Below are positions 14,929 through 27,099 of a stretch of DNA of 64,000 bases, in pieces. The translations under genes and the position numbers were made by a program. Origin of the DNA: Pseudothauera lacus (lineage in GTDB: Bacteria > Pseudomonadota > Gammaproteobacteria > Burkholderiales > Rhodocyclaceae); the NCBI RefSeq assembly GCF_003034845.1, contig NZ_PZKC01000001.1:203463-267462 (forward strand), in the 5' to 3' direction. Below the pieces are notes generated by a model that saw only the letters and a program-made list of their open reading frames with translations, was not told where the DNA came from and searched no databases. How positions within the stretch are numbered: the first letter of the stretch is position 1; each line of letters starts with the position of its first letter.

Positions 14929-15750
14929 ATGCACGCATTGCAAAAGATCATCGACGACGCCTTCGAAAACCGTGCCAGCCTGTCGCCCGCCGCCGCCCCT
15001 GCCGAGGTGCGCGACGCGGTCGCCGAGGTGATCGCCGGGCTGGACGCCGGCACCCTGCGGGTGGCCGAGAAGAAGGACGGCCAGTGGGTGGTCAATCAAT
15101 GGATCAAGAAGGCGGTGCTGATCTCCTTCCGCCTGCGCGACAACGAGGTGATGAACGCCGGCAGCCTGAACTTCTTCGACAAGGTGCCGACCAAGTTCGG
15201 CGACTACACCCCGGAGCAGTTCCAGCAGGGTGGCTTCCGCGTGGTGCCGCCGGCGGTGGCGCGCAAGGGCAGCTTCATCGCCAGGAACGTGGTGCTGATG
15301 CCGTCCTACGTGAACATCGGCGCCTATGTGGATGAAGGCAGCATGGTCGACACCTGGGCCACCGTGGGCTCCTGCGCGCAGATCGGCAAGAACGTGCACC
15401 TCTCCGGTGGCGTGGGCATCGGTGGCGTGCTGGAGCCGGTGCAGGCCGGTCCGGTGATCATCGAGGACAACGTCTTCGTCGGTGCGCGCTCGGAAGTCGT
15501 GGAAGGCGTCATCATCGAAGAGAACGCGGTGCTGTCGATGGGCGTGTACATCGGCATGAGCACCAAGATCTACGACCGCGAGACCGGCGAGGTCCACTAC
15601 GGCCGCGTACCCGCCGGCTCGGTGGTGGTGCCGGGCAGCCTGCCCTCGGCCGACGGCAAGTACAGCCTGTACTGCGCGGTGATCGTCAAGAAGGTGGACG
15701 CCCAGACGCGCGCCAAGACCGCCATCAACGACCTGCTGCGCGGCGCCTGA
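14929..15750 (+). CDS. dapD: tetrahydrodipicolinate N-succinyltransferase
   Basis: A 273-residue left-handed beta-helix acyltransferase. It transfers succinyl from succinyl-CoA to tetrahydrodipicolinate, the committed step of succinylase-type lysine and peptidoglycan precursor synthesis. Family regions are clear: [50 protein letters not shown] and the hexapeptide turns IGGVLEP / [12 protein letters not shown]. The open frame extends to 14863 inside dapC, but [15 protein letters not shown] is the usual start. Confidence 0.97.
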   Translation: MHALQKIIDDAFENRASLSPAAAPAEVRDAVAEVIAGLDAGTLRVAEKKDGQWVVNQWIKKAVLISFRLRDNEVMNAGSLNFFDKVPTKFGDYTPEQFQQGGFRVVPPAVARKGSFIARNVVLMPSYVNIGAYVDEGSMVDTWATVGSCAQIGKNVHLSGGVGIGGVLEPVQAGPVIIEDNVFVGARSEVVEGVIIEENAVLSMGVYIGMSTKIYDRETGEVHYGRVPAGSVVVPGSLPSADGKYSLYCAVIVKKVDAQTRAKTAINDLLRGA

Positions 15751-15794
15751 GCGCTGCCCCGCCCCTGCCCTGCCCTGAACCGGAGCCCCCGCCG

Positions 15795-18178
<2,384 letters not shown>

Positions 18179-18185
18179 GCCCACG

Positions 18186-19115
18186 ATGAACGACGTCAAC
18201 GAACACCACGATGAGCATGAACACGAGCACGGCCCGCTCGCCGAGCTGGTCACCCTGCGCGACTGGCTGCGCTACGCGGTGACGCGCTTCAACCGCGGCG
18301 GCGTGTTCTTCGGCCATGGTTGCACGGACGCCTACGACGAGGCCGCCTGGCTGCTGATGGCCACCCTGGCGCTGCCCCTGGAGCGTCTCGAACCCTTCCT
18401 CGACGCCTGCATCACCTCCGAGGAGCGCGACGAGCTCTTCGCCCGCATCAACCGCCGCGTCGATGAACGCGTCCCCACCGCCTACCTGGTCAATGAGGCC
18501 TGGCTGGGCGAATTCCGCTTCTATGTCGACGAGCGCGTCATCGTACCGCGCTCCTTCTTCGCCGAACTGCTCGAAGACGGCTTTGCCCCCTGGGTCGATG
18601 ATCCCGAAGCCGTCGGCAGCGCGCTCGACCTGTGTACCGGATCGGGCTGCCTGGCAGTGCTGATGGCCCATGCCTTCCCGCAGGCCGGAATCGTCGCCGC
18701 CGACCTCTCCACCGATGCCCTTGAGGTGGCTGCTCGCAACGTCGCCGACTACGGCCTCGACGAGCGCATCGAGCTGGTGCGCAGCGACGTCTTCGGAGGT
18801 CTCGCGGGGCGACGCTTCGACCTCATCATCAGCAACCCGCCCTATGTCACCGCGGCGGCGGTGGCCGCCCTGCCCGCCGAATACCTCCACGAGCCGCAGA
18901 TGGCCCTGGGTGCCGGTGAAGACGGCCTCGACGTGGTGCGCAGGCTGCTCGCCGAAGCGCGCGAACATCTCAATCCTGGCGGTATACTGGCCGTAGAGGT
19001 GGGGCACAACCGTGCCCTGGTCGAAGAAGCCTTCCCCAACCTGCCACTGACCTGGCTGTCCACCCGCGGCGGTGAGGACATGGTCTTCGTGGTGCGCCGG
19101 GAAGATCTCAACTGA
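18186..19115 (+). CDS. prmB: ribosomal protein uL3 (L3) glutamine methyltransferase PrmB
   Basis: A 309-residue class I SAM methyltransferase of the HemK/PrmB group, which N5-methylates a glutamine in large-subunit protein L3. SAM motif I is SALDLCTGSGCLAVLMA; the Gln-binding motif is ISNPPYVTAAA. The family N-domain precedes it. The first 25 residues add an unusual His/Glu-rich stretch (NEHHDEHEHEHGP). The start at 18186, eight bases after dapE, keeps this segment. PrmB rather than PrmC is inferred from the RLEPFLDACITSEER and RVDERVPTAYLVNEAW regions. Confidence 0.88.
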   Translation: MNDVNEHHDEHEHEHGPLAELVTLRDWLRYAVTRFNRGGVFFGHGCTDAYDEAAWLLMATLALPLERLEPFLDACITSEERDELFARINRRVDERVPTAYLVNEAWLGEFRFYVDERVIVPRSFFAELLEDGFAPWVDDPEAVGSALDLCTGSGCLAVLMAHAFPQAGIVAADLSTDALEVAARNVADYGLDERIELVRSDVFGGLAGRRFDLIISNPPYVTAAAVAALPAEYLHEPQMALGAGEDGLDVVRRLLAEAREHLNPGGILAVEVGHNRALVEEAFPNLPLTWLSTRGGEDMVFVVRREDLN

Positions 19116-19128
19116 AGGAGCTGAGCGC

Positions 19129-19584
19129 ATGGCAGACGGTCGCCCGATCCTGCTCGTCGAGGACAATCCCGACGATGAAGCCCTCACCCTGCGGGCCTTC
19201 GGCAAGAATCACATCCAGAATCGCGTCGTCGTGGCGCACGACGGCGTGGAAGCGATCGACTACCTGTTCGGCACCGGTGGCCACCAGGGCCGCGACACCT
19301 CGCAGATGCCGGCTGTGATCCTGCTCGATCTCAAGCTGCCGCGCATCGATGGCCTTGAGGTCTTGCGTCGCATCCGCGCCGACGAACGTACCGAGCTGAT
19401 TCCCGTGGTGGTGCTGACCACTTCACGCGAGGTGCAGGACATCCGCGAGGCCTACCGCCTCGGCGCCAACAGCTACATCCGCAAACCGGTGGATTTCGAA
19501 CGCTTCATCGAAGCGGTCGGCCAGCTCGGCGTGTACTGGCTGTCGCTCAACGAAGCCGCGGAGCACGGCGCCTACGGCTACTGA
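19129..19584 (+). CDS. single-domain response regulator (Rcp1-like)
   Basis: A 151-residue receiver-only protein. The acidic pair (VEDNPDD, residues 10-16), phosphoacceptor D67 (ILLDLKLPRIDG), T97 (VVVLTTS) and K119 (SYIRKP) are all present. The wording EDNPDDEALTLRAF...DYLFG places it in the Rcp1-type group that pairs with hybrid or phytochrome-like histidine kinases. GAAGGAG stands nine bases before the ATG. No kinase is nearby, so its partner must be elsewhere. It follows prmB by 13 bases and ends eight bases from the convergent iscX. Confidence 0.9.
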   Translation: MADGRPILLVEDNPDDEALTLRAFGKNHIQNRVVVAHDGVEAIDYLFGTGGHQGRDTSQMPAVILLDLKLPRIDGLEVLRRIRADERTELIPVVVLTTSREVQDIREAYRLGANSYIRKPVDFERFIEAVGQLGVYWLSLNEAAEHGAYGY

Positions 19585-19592
19585 GCGCGGGC

Positions 19593-19787
19593 TCAGGCGA
19601 CCTCGTCGATCCAGGCCTGCTGGATGGCTTCGAGGATGCGCTCGCCGCAGCGCGCAGGGTCGTCGTCGAATTCCGGCAAGGCCATCACCCAGCGCATCAG
19701 ATCGACGAAATTGACCTTCAGCGGGTCAACGTCCGGGTGGGCGTCGCTGAGCTGGATGGCGATCTCCTCGACTTCTGTCCACTTCAT
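19593..19787 (-). CDS. iscX: Fe-S assembly protein IscX
   Basis: A 64-residue acidic protein starting [22 protein letters not shown] and containing VNFVDLMRWVMALPEFDDDP, the full IscX/YfhJ signature. IscX binds IscS and iron and modulates the rate of cluster assembly. It is the last gene of the isc operon and its ATG overlaps the fdx stop (TGATG). No longer frame is supported. Confidence 0.95.
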   Translation of the reverse strand: MKWTEVEEIAIQLSDAHPDVDPLKVNFVDLMRWVMALPEFDDDPARCGERILEAIQQAWIDEVA

Positions 19788-20128
19788 CAGTGCTTGCCCT
19801 CCCGGGCCATGTTGATGGTGTAGCGCGGAATCTCGACCACCAGCGGCGTGCTGCCGACCACCGTCTGACAGGACAGACGTGACTGCGGCTCCAGGCCCCA
19901 GGCCTTGTCGAGAAGGTCTTCCTCGTCCTCGCTGGCCTCGCCAAGACTGTCGAAACCCTCGCGGACGATGACGTGGCAGGTCGTGCACGCGCACGACTTC
20001 TCGCACGCATGCTCGATCTCGATGCCGCTGGCGAGCAGCGCGTCGCACAGCGAGTCGCCGGGACGGGCGTCGATCACCGTGCCTTCCGGGCACAGTTCGA
20101 CGTGGGGAAGCACGATAACCTGGGTCAT
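19787..20128 (-). CDS. fdx: ISC-type [2Fe-2S] ferredoxin
   Basis: A 113-residue adrenodoxin-like ferredoxin. Cluster ligands are C42, C48, C51 ([14 protein letters not shown]) and C87 (RLSCQTV), the same positions as in the E. coli protein. It supplies electrons to IscS/IscU during cluster formation. Its start overlaps the hscA stop by four bases (ATGA) and its stop overlaps iscX. Confidence 0.96.
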   Translation of the reverse strand: MTQVIVLPHVELCPEGTVIDARPGDSLCDALLASGIEIEHACEKSCACTTCHVIVREGFDSLGEASEDEEDLLDKAWGLEPQSRLSCQTVVGSTPLVVEIPRYTINMAREGKH

Positions 20129-21993
20129 AGCGGAATCTCGTCTACCTTGTGGCCGGCCAGTGCGGCCCGCACGCTGCGGTCCATGCGCCGCGCGGCGAAA
20201 TCTGCAGTAGCGCGCGCGAGCTCGTCGATCAGGCGGCGGATGCGGTGGTGATCGCTGGCACCGCAGGCCGCGCGCAGTTCGTTGATGGCGGCGGCAATCG
20301 CCGCGCGCTCCTCGCCGTCGAGGAGGTCGCCGTCCTCGCCCAGCGCGTGTTCGGTGGCCTCGATCAGGCGCTGACCTTCGACCTGCTGTTCGCGCAGCGC
20401 ACGGGCGCGCATGTCGTCGTTGGCATGATCCACGCCAGCACGCAGCATGCCGGCAATCTCGTCGTCGGTGAGACCGTAGGACGGCTTGACCAGTACGCTG
20501 GCCTCCACGCCCGAGGACATCTCGCGCGCCGACACCGACAGCAGGCCATCGGCATCGACCTGGAAGGTCACCCGGATGCGCGCCGCGCCGGCCACCATCG
20601 GCGGGATGCCGCGCAGTTCGAAGCGCGCCAGCGAGCGGCAGTCGGACACCAGCTCGCGCTCGCCCTGGACGACATGGAAGGCCATCGCCGTCTGCCCATC
20701 CTTGAAGGTGGTGAACTCCTGCGCACGGGCGATCGGCAGGGTGGAATTGCGCGGCACCAGCTTCTCGGTCAGCCCGCCCATGGTTTCCAGACCGAGCGAC
20801 AGCGGGATGACGTCGAGCAGCAGCCAGTCGTCCTCGTCCTTGCGGTTGCCGGCCAGCACGTTGGCCTGGATGGCCGCGCCGAGCGCCACCACCTTGTCGG
20901 GGTCGAGGTTGGTGAGCGGCTCCTGGCCGAAGAACTCCGCCACCGAGCGCTGGATCTGCGGCATGCGGGTGGCGCCGCCGACCATCACCACGCCCTTCAC
21001 CGCTTCGGCGTCGAGTCCGGCATCGCGCAGCGCCTTGCGCATCGGCGCCAGGGTCTTGCGTACCAGATGTGCGGTGATGTCCTCGAACTGCTCACGGCTG
21101 ATGCTGAGGCTGATCTCCTCACCGCTGCCCAGACGCACGTGAATCGGCGCCTCGGCACAGGAGGTGAGCAGCTCCTTGGTTTCGCGGGCCTTCATCTGCA
21201 GCAGGCGGGCGTCCTCCGAGGACGGCGGCTCGATGCAGGCCTGATCGAGGATCCAGCAGAACAGGCGATGATCGAAGTCGTCCCCACCGAGGGCGGCATC
21301 GCCGTTGGTGGCCAGCACCTCGAAGATGCCGCGCGAGAGCTTGAGGATGGAAAGATCGAAGGTGCCGCCGCCGAGGTCATACACCGCATAGACACCCTCG
21401 GAGGCATTGTCGAGGCCATAGGCCACCGCTGCCGCGGTGGGTTCGTTGAGCAGCCGCAGGACATTCAGCCCGGCAAGGGTGGCCGCATCCTTGGTGGCCT
21501 GCCGCTGGGCATCGTCGAAATAGGCCGGCACGGTGATCACCACCCCGGTGAGCTCGCCGCCCAGCGAGGCTTCGGCTCGCCGGCGCAAGGCCCTGAGGAT
21601 CTCCGCCGAGACTTCCACCGGACTCTTCACCCCCTGCACCGTGCGCAGGCGCACCATGCCCGGAGCGTCGATGAAGTCATAGGGGCTGGATTCGACGTGG
21701 GCGACGTCCTTCAGCCCGCGGCCCATGAAACGCTTCACCGAGACGATGGTGTTCTTGGGGTCGCGTGCCTGCGCCTGCATGGCGGCACACCCGCATTCGA
21801 TACGGCCGTCGGCATGGTAACGGACCACAGAGGGCAGCATGGTGCGCCCTTCCTCGTCGGCGAGGCAGACGGCGATGCCGTTGCGCACGGTGGCCACCAG
21901 GGAATTCGTCGTACCCAGGTCGATACCGGCGGCAAGACGATGCTTGTGCGGTTCGGCGGACATGCCGGGTTCGGCGATCTGCAACAGTGCCAT
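20125..21993 (-). CDS. hscA: Hsp70-family chaperone HscA
   Basis: A 622-residue specialised Hsp70. The ATPase domain shows [59 protein letters not shown] and [11 protein letters not shown]. The substrate-binding domain and a lid follow. HscA with HscB recognises the LPPVK loop of IscU (present here at residues 99-103) and uses ATP to drive cluster transfer to target apoproteins. It overlaps hscB by one base and fdx by four. Confidence 0.97.
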   Translation of the reverse strand: MALLQIAEPGMSAEPHKHRLAAGIDLGTTNSLVATVRNGIAVCLADEEGRTMLPSVVRYHADGRIECGCAAMQAQARDPKNTIVSVKRFMGRGLKDVAHVESSPYDFIDAPGMVRLRTVQGVKSPVEVSAEILRALRRRAEASLGGELTGVVITVPAYFDDAQRQATKDAATLAGLNVLRLLNEPTAAAVAYGLDNASEGVYAVYDLGGGTFDLSILKLSRGIFEVLATNGDAALGGDDFDHRLFCWILDQACIEPPSSEDARLLQMKARETKELLTSCAEAPIHVRLGSGEEISLSISREQFEDITAHLVRKTLAPMRKALRDAGLDAEAVKGVVMVGGATRMPQIQRSVAEFFGQEPLTNLDPDKVVALGAAIQANVLAGNRKDEDDWLLLDVIPLSLGLETMGGLTEKLVPRNSTLPIARAQEFTTFKDGQTAMAFHVVQGERELVSDCRSLARFELRGIPPMVAGAARIRVTFQVDADGLLSVSAREMSSGVEASVLVKPSYGLTDDEIAGMLRAGVDHANDDMRARALREQQVEGQRLIEATEHALGEDGDLLDGEERAAIAAAINELRAACGASDHHRIRRLIDELARATADFAARRMDRSVRAALAGHKVDEIPL

Positions 21994-22523
21994 CAGCTTT
22001 CCAGTGCCTCCAGGGCCTCGTCAATGTCGTTCTGCAGTTTTTCGATGAACATCATCCGCCGCGCCGTATCGGCCGCGGCCTGCAGGTCGTCGGCAGCGAA
22101 CTGCGCCTGCAGTTCGGCGAGCACGCTGCGACCATGCTGGCGCAGGCGCTGGTGAAGGTGCTCGAGCTCGCCGACTTCGCCACCGGCGCGCGCCTCCTCC
22201 ACCGCCTCGCGCCATTCCATCTGTTCCATCAGGAAGGCCGCCGACATCGCGGTATTGGTCTCCAGGCCGCTGTCCACACCGCGCACTTCAAGCAGGTAGA
22301 GGGCACGCGCAAGCGGCTTGCGCAGGGTACGGAAGGCTTCGTTGACCCGCGTCGCCCACTGCATCGCGCGGCGGCGGTCGGCGTCGGGCAGGTGGGCGTG
22401 GCGATCCGGGTGCACCTCACCCTGCAGGGCGTGGAAAGCCGCCTCCAGCGCCCCCTCGTCGATGTCGAAGCGGCGCGGCAGGCCAAACAGGGCGAAGTAG
22501 TCCTGCTGCAGGTCAATGCTCAT
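21993..22523 (-). CDS. hscB: co-chaperone HscB
   Basis: A 176-residue J-protein. The N-terminal J domain has [22 protein letters not shown] and the catalytic HPD triplet (EVHPDRHA). The C-terminal three-helix domain that docks on IscU follows (about 90-170). It stimulates the HscA ATPase and delivers holo-IscU. Starts 21 bases after the iscA stop. Confidence 0.95.
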   Translation of the reverse strand: MSIDLQQDYFALFGLPRRFDIDEGALEAAFHALQGEVHPDRHAHLPDADRRRAMQWATRVNEAFRTLRKPLARALYLLEVRGVDSGLETNTAMSAAFLMEQMEWREAVEEARAGGEVGELEHLHQRLRQHGRSVLAELQAQFAADDLQAAADTARRMMFIEKLQNDIDEALEALES

Positions 22524-22544
22524 AAGGTGTTGTGCAGGCCGGGC

Positions 22545-22868
22545 TCAGACGTTGAAGCTCTCGCCGCAGCCGCAGGCATCCTTGACGTTGGGGTTGTTGA
22601 ACTTGAAGCCCTCGTTGAGCCCTTCGCGGACGAAGTCGAGCTCGGTGCCGTCGATGTAGGGCAGGCTCTTGGGATCCACCACTACCTTCACGCCATGGCT
22701 CTCGAAGACCAGGTCCTGGTCTTCGGTGGCGTCGACGAACTCGAGCTTGTAGGCCATTCCCGAACAACCCGAGGTACGCACCCCGAGACGGATGCCGTAG
22801 CCCTTGCCACGCTTGGCAATGAAGTTGGAGACGTGGCGGGCAGCGCTTTCGCTCAGCGTCACAGCCAT
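22545..22868 (-). CDS. iscA: A-type Fe-S carrier IscA
   Basis: A 107-residue A-type carrier with the three conserved cysteines C35 ([10 protein letters not shown]), C99 and C101 ([10 protein letters not shown]). It accepts Fe-S clusters or iron from IscU and hands them to target enzymes. GGAGG lies eight bases before the ATG at 22868. A long open frame upstream is the shadow of iscU/iscS, so I use this start. Confidence 0.95.
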   Translation of the reverse strand: MAVTLSESAARHVSNFIAKRGKGYGIRLGVRTSGCSGMAYKLEFVDATEDQDLVFESHGVKVVVDPKSLPYIDGTELDFVREGLNEGFKFNNPNVKDACGCGESFNV

Positions 22869-22885
22869 GATGCAGACCTCCGTTG

Positions 22886-23269
22886 TCAGCCTTCGTGCTT
22901 CTTCTTGTAATCGGCCACCGCCGCCTTGATCGCGTCTTCGGCGAGGATCGAGCAGTGGATCTTCACCGGCGGCAGTGCCAGTTCCTCGGCGATCTGGGTG
23001 TTCTTGATCTCCAGCGCCTGATCGATGGTCTTGCCCTTCACCCATTCGGTGACCAGCGAGCTGGAAGCGATCGCCGAGCCGCAGCCGTAGGTCTTGAACT
23101 TGGCGTCCTCGATGACGCCGTCCTTGCCAACCTTGATCTGCAGCTTCATCACGTCGCCACAGGCAGGGGCGCCCACCATGCCGGTGGCGACGCCTTCCTC
23201 TTCCTTGGCGAAGGAACCGACGTTGCGGGGATTCTCGTAGTGGTCGAGGACCTTTTCGCTGTATGCCAT
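22886..23269 (-). CDS. iscU: Fe-S scaffold IscU
   Basis: A 127-residue scaffold. Ligands C37, D39 (APACGDVM), C63 (YGCGSA), H105 and C106 ([11 protein letters not shown]) are all present, and LPPVK at 99-103 is the HscA recognition motif. IscU builds [2Fe-2S] clusters from sulfur delivered by IscS and electrons from Fdx. It sits 26 bases after iscS. Confidence 0.97.
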   Translation of the reverse strand: MAYSEKVLDHYENPRNVGSFAKEEEGVATGMVGAPACGDVMKLQIKVGKDGVIEDAKFKTYGCGSAIASSSLVTEWVKGKTIDQALEIKNTQIAEELALPPVKIHCSILAEDAIKAAVADYKKKHEG

Positions 23270-23295
23270 TTTTGCTTGCTCCTGTTACTGGGCGC

Positions 23296-24507
23296 TCAGT
23301 GCGCGGCCCACTGCACGGTATCCAGATCGACGCCTTCCTGCACCATTTCCCACAGCGGCGACAGTTCGCGCAGCTTGCCGATCTTCCTGTGCAGCAGGGC
23401 GATGGTGTAATCGATCTCTTCCTCGGTGGTGAAGCGCCCGATGGTGAAACGGATCGAACTGTGGGCGAGCTCATCGTTGCGCCCCAGCGCGCGCAGCACG
23501 TAGGACGGTTCCAGGCTCGCCGAGGTGCATGCCGAACCGCTGGAGACGGCGACATCCTTGATCGCCATGATCAGCGATTCGCCTTCGACGTAGGCGAAGG
23601 AGATGTTGAGGTTGTGCGGCACGCGCTGCTCGACGTCGCCGTTCACATAGGTCGCCTCGATGTCCTGCAGGCCCTTCAGCAGCTTGTCGCGCAGCGCACG
23701 GATGCGGCCGTTCTCCGCCGCCATCTCCTCGCGGGCGATACGGAAGGCCTCGCCCATGCCGATGATCTGGTGGGTGGCCAGGGTGCCCGAGCGCAGGCCG
23801 CGCTCATGGCCGCCGCCGTGCATCTGCGCCTCCAGGCGCACCCGCGGTTTGCGCCGCACGTAGAGCGCACCGATGCCCTTGGGCCCGTAGGTCTTGTGCG
23901 CCGAGAAGGACATCAGGTCCACCTTCAGCGTGGCCAGATCGATCTCCACCTTGCCGGTGGCCTGGGCCGCGTCGACGTGGAAGACGATGCCCTTCTCGCG
24001 GCACAGCTCGCCGATCTCGGCGATCGGCTGGATGACGCCGACCTCGTTGTTCACGTACATCACCGAGATGACGATGGTGTCGGGCCGGATCGCCGCCTTC
24101 AGCACCTGCAGATCGACCAGGCCGTTTTCCTGGACGTCGAGATAGGTGGCCTCGAAGCCCTGGCGCTCGAGTTCGCGCACGGTGTCGAGTACCGCCTTGT
24201 GTTCGGTCTTGAGGGTGATGATGTGCTTGCCCTTGCCCTTGTAGAACTGCGCCGCGCCCTTGATGGCGAGGTTGTTCGACTCGGTGGCGCCGGAGGTCCA
24301 GATGATCTCCTTGGGGTCGGCATTGACCAGCGCGGCAACCTGCTCGCGCGCCTCCTCGACGGCCTTTTCGGCCTCCCAGCCATAGGCATGCGAGCGGCTC
24401 GCCGGATTGCCGAAATGCTCGGTCAGCCAGGGGATCATCTTCGCCGCCACACGCGGATCGACCGGCGTGGTCGCCGAGTAGTCGAGGTAGATGGGGAACT
24501 TGAGCAT
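23296..24507 (-). CDS. iscS: cysteine desulfurase IscS
   Basis: A 403-residue PLP enzyme that removes sulfur from cysteine. H103 (KTEHKAV), the PLP lysine K205 ([11 protein letters not shown]) and the mobile-loop catalytic C327 ([16 protein letters not shown]) are in the E. coli-like positions. It feeds persulfide sulfur to IscU and also to tRNA thiolation. The C-terminus ([20 protein letters not shown]) carries the IscU-binding extension, which the upstream second desulfurase lacks. Confidence 0.97.
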   Translation of the reverse strand: MLKFPIYLDYSATTPVDPRVAAKMIPWLTEHFGNPASRSHAYGWEAEKAVEEAREQVAALVNADPKEIIWTSGATESNNLAIKGAAQFYKGKGKHIITLKTEHKAVLDTVRELERQGFEATYLDVQENGLVDLQVLKAAIRPDTIVISVMYVNNEVGVIQPIAEIGELCREKGIVFHVDAAQATGKVEIDLATLKVDLMSFSAHKTYGPKGIGALYVRRKPRVRLEAQMHGGGHERGLRSGTLATHQIIGMGEAFRIAREEMAAENGRIRALRDKLLKGLQDIEATYVNGDVEQRVPHNLNISFAYVEGESLIMAIKDVAVSSGSACTSASLEPSYVLRALGRNDELAHSSIRFTIGRFTTEEEIDYTIALLHRKIGKLRELSPLWEMVQEGVDLDTVQWAAH

Positions 24508-24540
24508 TGCGTTTCTCCGCAGATCGTTCGTGTTGTTGCT

Positions 24541-25689
24541 TCAGGCCGCCAGCGCGGCCAGATTCCTGAGTTCCTGCGCCTGTGCGGCCAGCGTTTCGAC
24601 GAAACGACGCAGTTCCGCGGCGCTGCTGTCGCGCCCCAGGCTGACCCGCAGGGCGCCGCGTGCGCGTTCGGGCGCAACGCCCATCGCCAGCAGGGTGTGC
24701 GAGGGCTCCGGGTTGGCGCTGGAGCAGGCCGAGCCGCTGGCGCAGGCAAAGCCGGCGCGGTCCAGACGGCCCACCAGGGTTTCGCCGTCGATGCCGTCGA
24801 GGGCGAAGAATACGGTGTTCGGCAGGCGTGCGGCAGCCGCGGAAAACACCGTGGCACCGAGCGCGCCGAGCGCCTCCTGAAGTTCGTCGCGCAGCGCCGC
24901 GAGCCGGCTCTGCTCGTCCGCAAGGCGGGCCACGGCGAGCTCGCAGGCGACGCCAAAGCCGACGATCGCGGCGACGTTCTCGGTGCCCGAGCGCAAGCCG
25001 CGCTCCTGCCCGCCACCGGCAATCAGCGGCGCCAGTTCGACGCGCTTGTCCACCACCAGGGCGCCAGCGCCCAGCGGTCCGCCGATCTTGTGCGCCGACA
25101 GGCTCAACGCATGTACGCCGAGGGCGCGGAAATCCACCGCCACCTTGCCCAGCGCCTGCACCGCGTCGCTGTGCAGCCAGCCGCCGCTGCGGCGCACGTC
25201 GGCGGCCAGCGCGGCGATGTCCTGCAGCACACCGGTTTCATTGTTGGCCAGCATTGCCGAGACCAGCGCCGGGCGTTCGGCCAGCGTGCGCTGCCAGTCG
25301 GCGGCATCGATGCGGCCCTCGCCATCGACGGCAATCTCGCGCAGCGTCCATCCCTGGCGGCGCAGCTGTCGTGCCGGTTCGCGCACGCAGGGATGTTCGA
25401 TGGCGCTCACGGCGACCACGGCGGGTTTGCGCAAGGCTGCGGCGCCCTTGAGGAAAAGGTTGTTGGCTTCCGATCCGCCGCTGGTGAACACCACCTCACT
25501 GGCGTGCGCCCCCACCGCCGCAGCCACCCGCGCGCGCGCTTCGTCGACCGCCGCGCGTGCCTGACGGCCATACTCGTGGCGACTGGAGGCATTGCCGAAA
25601 CGCGTCCCCAGCCACGGCAGCATGGCCTCGCGCACCGTCGCGTCAAGCGGGGCGGTGGCGTTCCAGTCGAGGTAGACGGGGGCAAACAT
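24541..25689 (-). CDS. second cysteine desulfurase (NifS/IscS-like)
   Basis: A 382-residue PLP desulfurase, clearly distinct from IscS. H99 (AIEHPCV), K201 (LSAHKIGGPLGAGA) and C322 (ASGSACSSANPEPSH) are present, with an extra cysteine at 316. It lacks the long C-terminal IscU-binding tail. It lies between iscR and iscS in the same direction, 34 bases before iscS and 11 after iscR, so it is probably part of the IscR-controlled operon. Its acceptor (IscU, a tRNA-modifying enzyme or another scaffold) cannot be told from sequence. Confidence 0.92.
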   Translation of the reverse strand: MFAPVYLDWNATAPLDATVREAMLPWLGTRFGNASSRHEYGRQARAAVDEARARVAAAVGAHASEVVFTSGGSEANNLFLKGAAALRKPAVVAVSAIEHPCVREPARQLRRQGWTLREIAVDGEGRIDAADWQRTLAERPALVSAMLANNETGVLQDIAALAADVRRSGGWLHSDAVQALGKVAVDFRALGVHALSLSAHKIGGPLGAGALVVDKRVELAPLIAGGGQERGLRSGTENVAAIVGFGVACELAVARLADEQSRLAALRDELQEALGALGATVFSAAAARLPNTVFFALDGIDGETLVGRLDRAGFACASGSACSSANPEPSHTLLAMGVAPERARGALRVSLGRDSSAAELRRFVETLAAQAQELRNLAALAA

Positions 25690-25700
25690 GGCAGTCGGAC

Positions 25701-26189
25701 TCAGGCCGCGGAGACCGCCGCTTCACGCAGCGCCACCATGGCGCGGCGACGCACGTCGACGATCACGCCGACATCGGGGTCGGGCTTGATCTCGCGATGC
25801 ACCAGCGCACTCAGGGTGACCGAGGCGAGGTACTCGTACATGCGCTTGTTGAGGTTGGTCCACAGATCGTGGGTAAGGCAGACGTGCTCGTCGTGGCAGT
25901 TCTGCTTGCCGCCGCACTGCGTGGCGTCGAGCGGCTCATCGACGGCAACGATGATGTCGGCGACGGTGATGTCCTTCATGTCGCGCGCCAGACGATAGCC
26001 GCCGCCGGGGCCGCGCACGCTCGAAACCAGCTTGTAGCGGCGCAACTTGCCGAACAGCTGCTCAAGGTAGGACAGGGAAATGTTCTGACGCTCCGCGATA
26101 CCGGCGAGGGTGACCGGTCCGCCGCCCTGCCGGGCTGCCAGATCGATCATCGCCGTGACGGCAAATCGTCCTTTGGTGGTCAGTCTCAT
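25701..26189 (-). CDS. iscR: Fe-S-sensing transcriptional regulator IscR
   Basis: A 162-residue Rrf2-family winged-helix regulator. The N-terminal DNA-binding domain starts MRLTTKGRFAVTAMIDLA. The [2Fe-2S] ligands C92, C98, C104 and H107 (QCGGKQNCHDEHVCLTHD) match E. coli IscR exactly. Holo-IscR should repress its own operon at type 1 sites, two of which I see upstream at 26227-26279. It is the first gene of the isc operon after cysE. Confidence 0.97.
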   Translation of the reverse strand: MRLTTKGRFAVTAMIDLAARQGGGPVTLAGIAERQNISLSYLEQLFGKLRRYKLVSSVRGPGGGYRLARDMKDITVADIIVAVDEPLDATQCGGKQNCHDEHVCLTHDLWTNLNKRMYEYLASVTLSALVHREIKPDPDVGVIVDVRRRAMVALREAAVSAA

Positions 26190-26226
26190 GATTGCTCCTC
26201 GCGCTCTCGGGGGTGGCCGCCGGGCA

Positions 26227-26251
26227 ATACCCGAACGTTTCGCTCAACTAT
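26227..26251 (-). promoter_or_regulatory. IscR type 1-like site, downstream copy
   Basis: The minus strand begins ATAGTTGAGC and ends GTTCGGGTAT. By my count it matches the published 25-bp type 1 consensus (ATASYYGACTRWWWYAGTCRRSTAT) at 21 of 25 positions. It overlaps the -10 hexamer and start site of the iscR promoter. Confidence 0.75.
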
Positions 26252-26275
26252 ATCTTTCCCGACAAAAACGGTCAA
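26247..26275 (-). promoter_or_regulatory. iscR operon promoter
   Basis: On the minus strand TTGACC (26275-26270), a 17-bp spacer and TATAGT (26252-26247) form a near-consensus sigma-70 promoter. The leader to the iscR ATG is about 50 nt. The hexamers lie inside the two IscR-like sites, which fits repression by holo-IscR. Confidence 0.85.
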
Positions 26276-26279
26276 CTAA
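26255..26279 (-). promoter_or_regulatory. IscR type 1-like site, upstream copy
   Basis: The minus strand begins TTAGTTGACC and ends TGTCGGGAAA. I count 20 of 25 matches to the type 1 consensus. The -35 hexamer TTGACC is part of the site. Together with the downstream copy it forms a tandem pair. Confidence 0.7.
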
Positions 26280-26297
26280 TAAGCGCGATGCACGGGC

Positions 26298-27053
26298 TCA
26301 ATCGACCATGCGCGACAGCTTGCCCGGATCGAACTCATCGGCCGGCTTCATCTCACCGTCGAGTTTCAGGCCGGCAGCCTCCAGGCGCTCGACCAGCGCA
26401 TGCAGGCGGCGGTCGGTGTCGACAGCGTGATCGAGCAGACCATGCAGGGCCTTCGATACCGGATCATCCATGTCGCGCGTCACCCCGTAGGCGGAGAAGC
26501 CCATCTGCTCGGCCTTCTGCTCACGCGCGCTGTCACGCTCGGAATCGATGATGCGTGCCGGGTTGCCGACCGCCGTGGCGCCCGCCGGCACCGGCTTGAC
26601 GACCACCGCATTGGAACCGATCTTGGCTCCCTCGCCGACCGTGAAGCCGCCCAGCACCTTGGCGCCCGCCCCCACCACCACGCCGCGCTCCAGCGTCGGG
26701 TGGCGTTTGGTGCCGCGGTACAGCGAGGTGCCACCAAGGGTGACGGCCTGGTAGATGGTGCAGTCGTCGCCGATCACCGCCGTCTCGCCGATCACCACGC
26801 CCATGCCGTGATCGATGAACACCCGCCGTCCGATCACGGCGCCGGGATGGATCTCGATGCCGGTAAGGAAACGGCCGATGTGGCTGACGAAGCGCCCCAC
26901 CCAGAACAGCCGTCGATTCCACGCCGCATGGGCGATGCGGTGAAAAATCAGCGCATGCACGCCGGGGTAGCAGGTCAGCACTTCCCATGTCGAACGCGCG
27001 GCCGGATCGCGCTCGCGAACACTGGCCAGGTCTTCACGCAGATGCTTGAACAT
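26298..27053 (-). CDS. cysE: serine O-acetyltransferase
   Basis: A 251-residue left-handed beta-helix acetyltransferase of the cysteine pathway, forming O-acetylserine from serine and acetyl-CoA. The [20 protein letters not shown] active-site region and hexapeptide turns ([35 protein letters not shown]) are clear. The C-terminal part after about residue 180 is longer than in the shortest CysE forms and ends with [13 protein letters not shown]. It lies between trmJ and iscR, coupling cysteine synthesis to the sulfur source of the isc operon. Confidence 0.93.
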   Translation of the reverse strand: MFKHLREDLASVRERDPAARSTWEVLTCYPGVHALIFHRIAHAAWNRRLFWVGRFVSHIGRFLTGIEIHPGAVIGRRVFIDHGMGVVIGETAVIGDDCTIYQAVTLGGTSLYRGTKRHPTLERGVVVGAGAKVLGGFTVGEGAKIGSNAVVVKPVPAGATAVGNPARIIDSERDSAREQKAEQMGFSAYGVTRDMDDPVSKALHGLLDHAVDTDRRLHALVERLEAAGLKLDGEMKPADEFDPGKLSRMVD

Positions 27054-27099
27054 GGGTACTGCTCTCCAGAAACGGACTGCCGGTCTATTTCCGACTATT

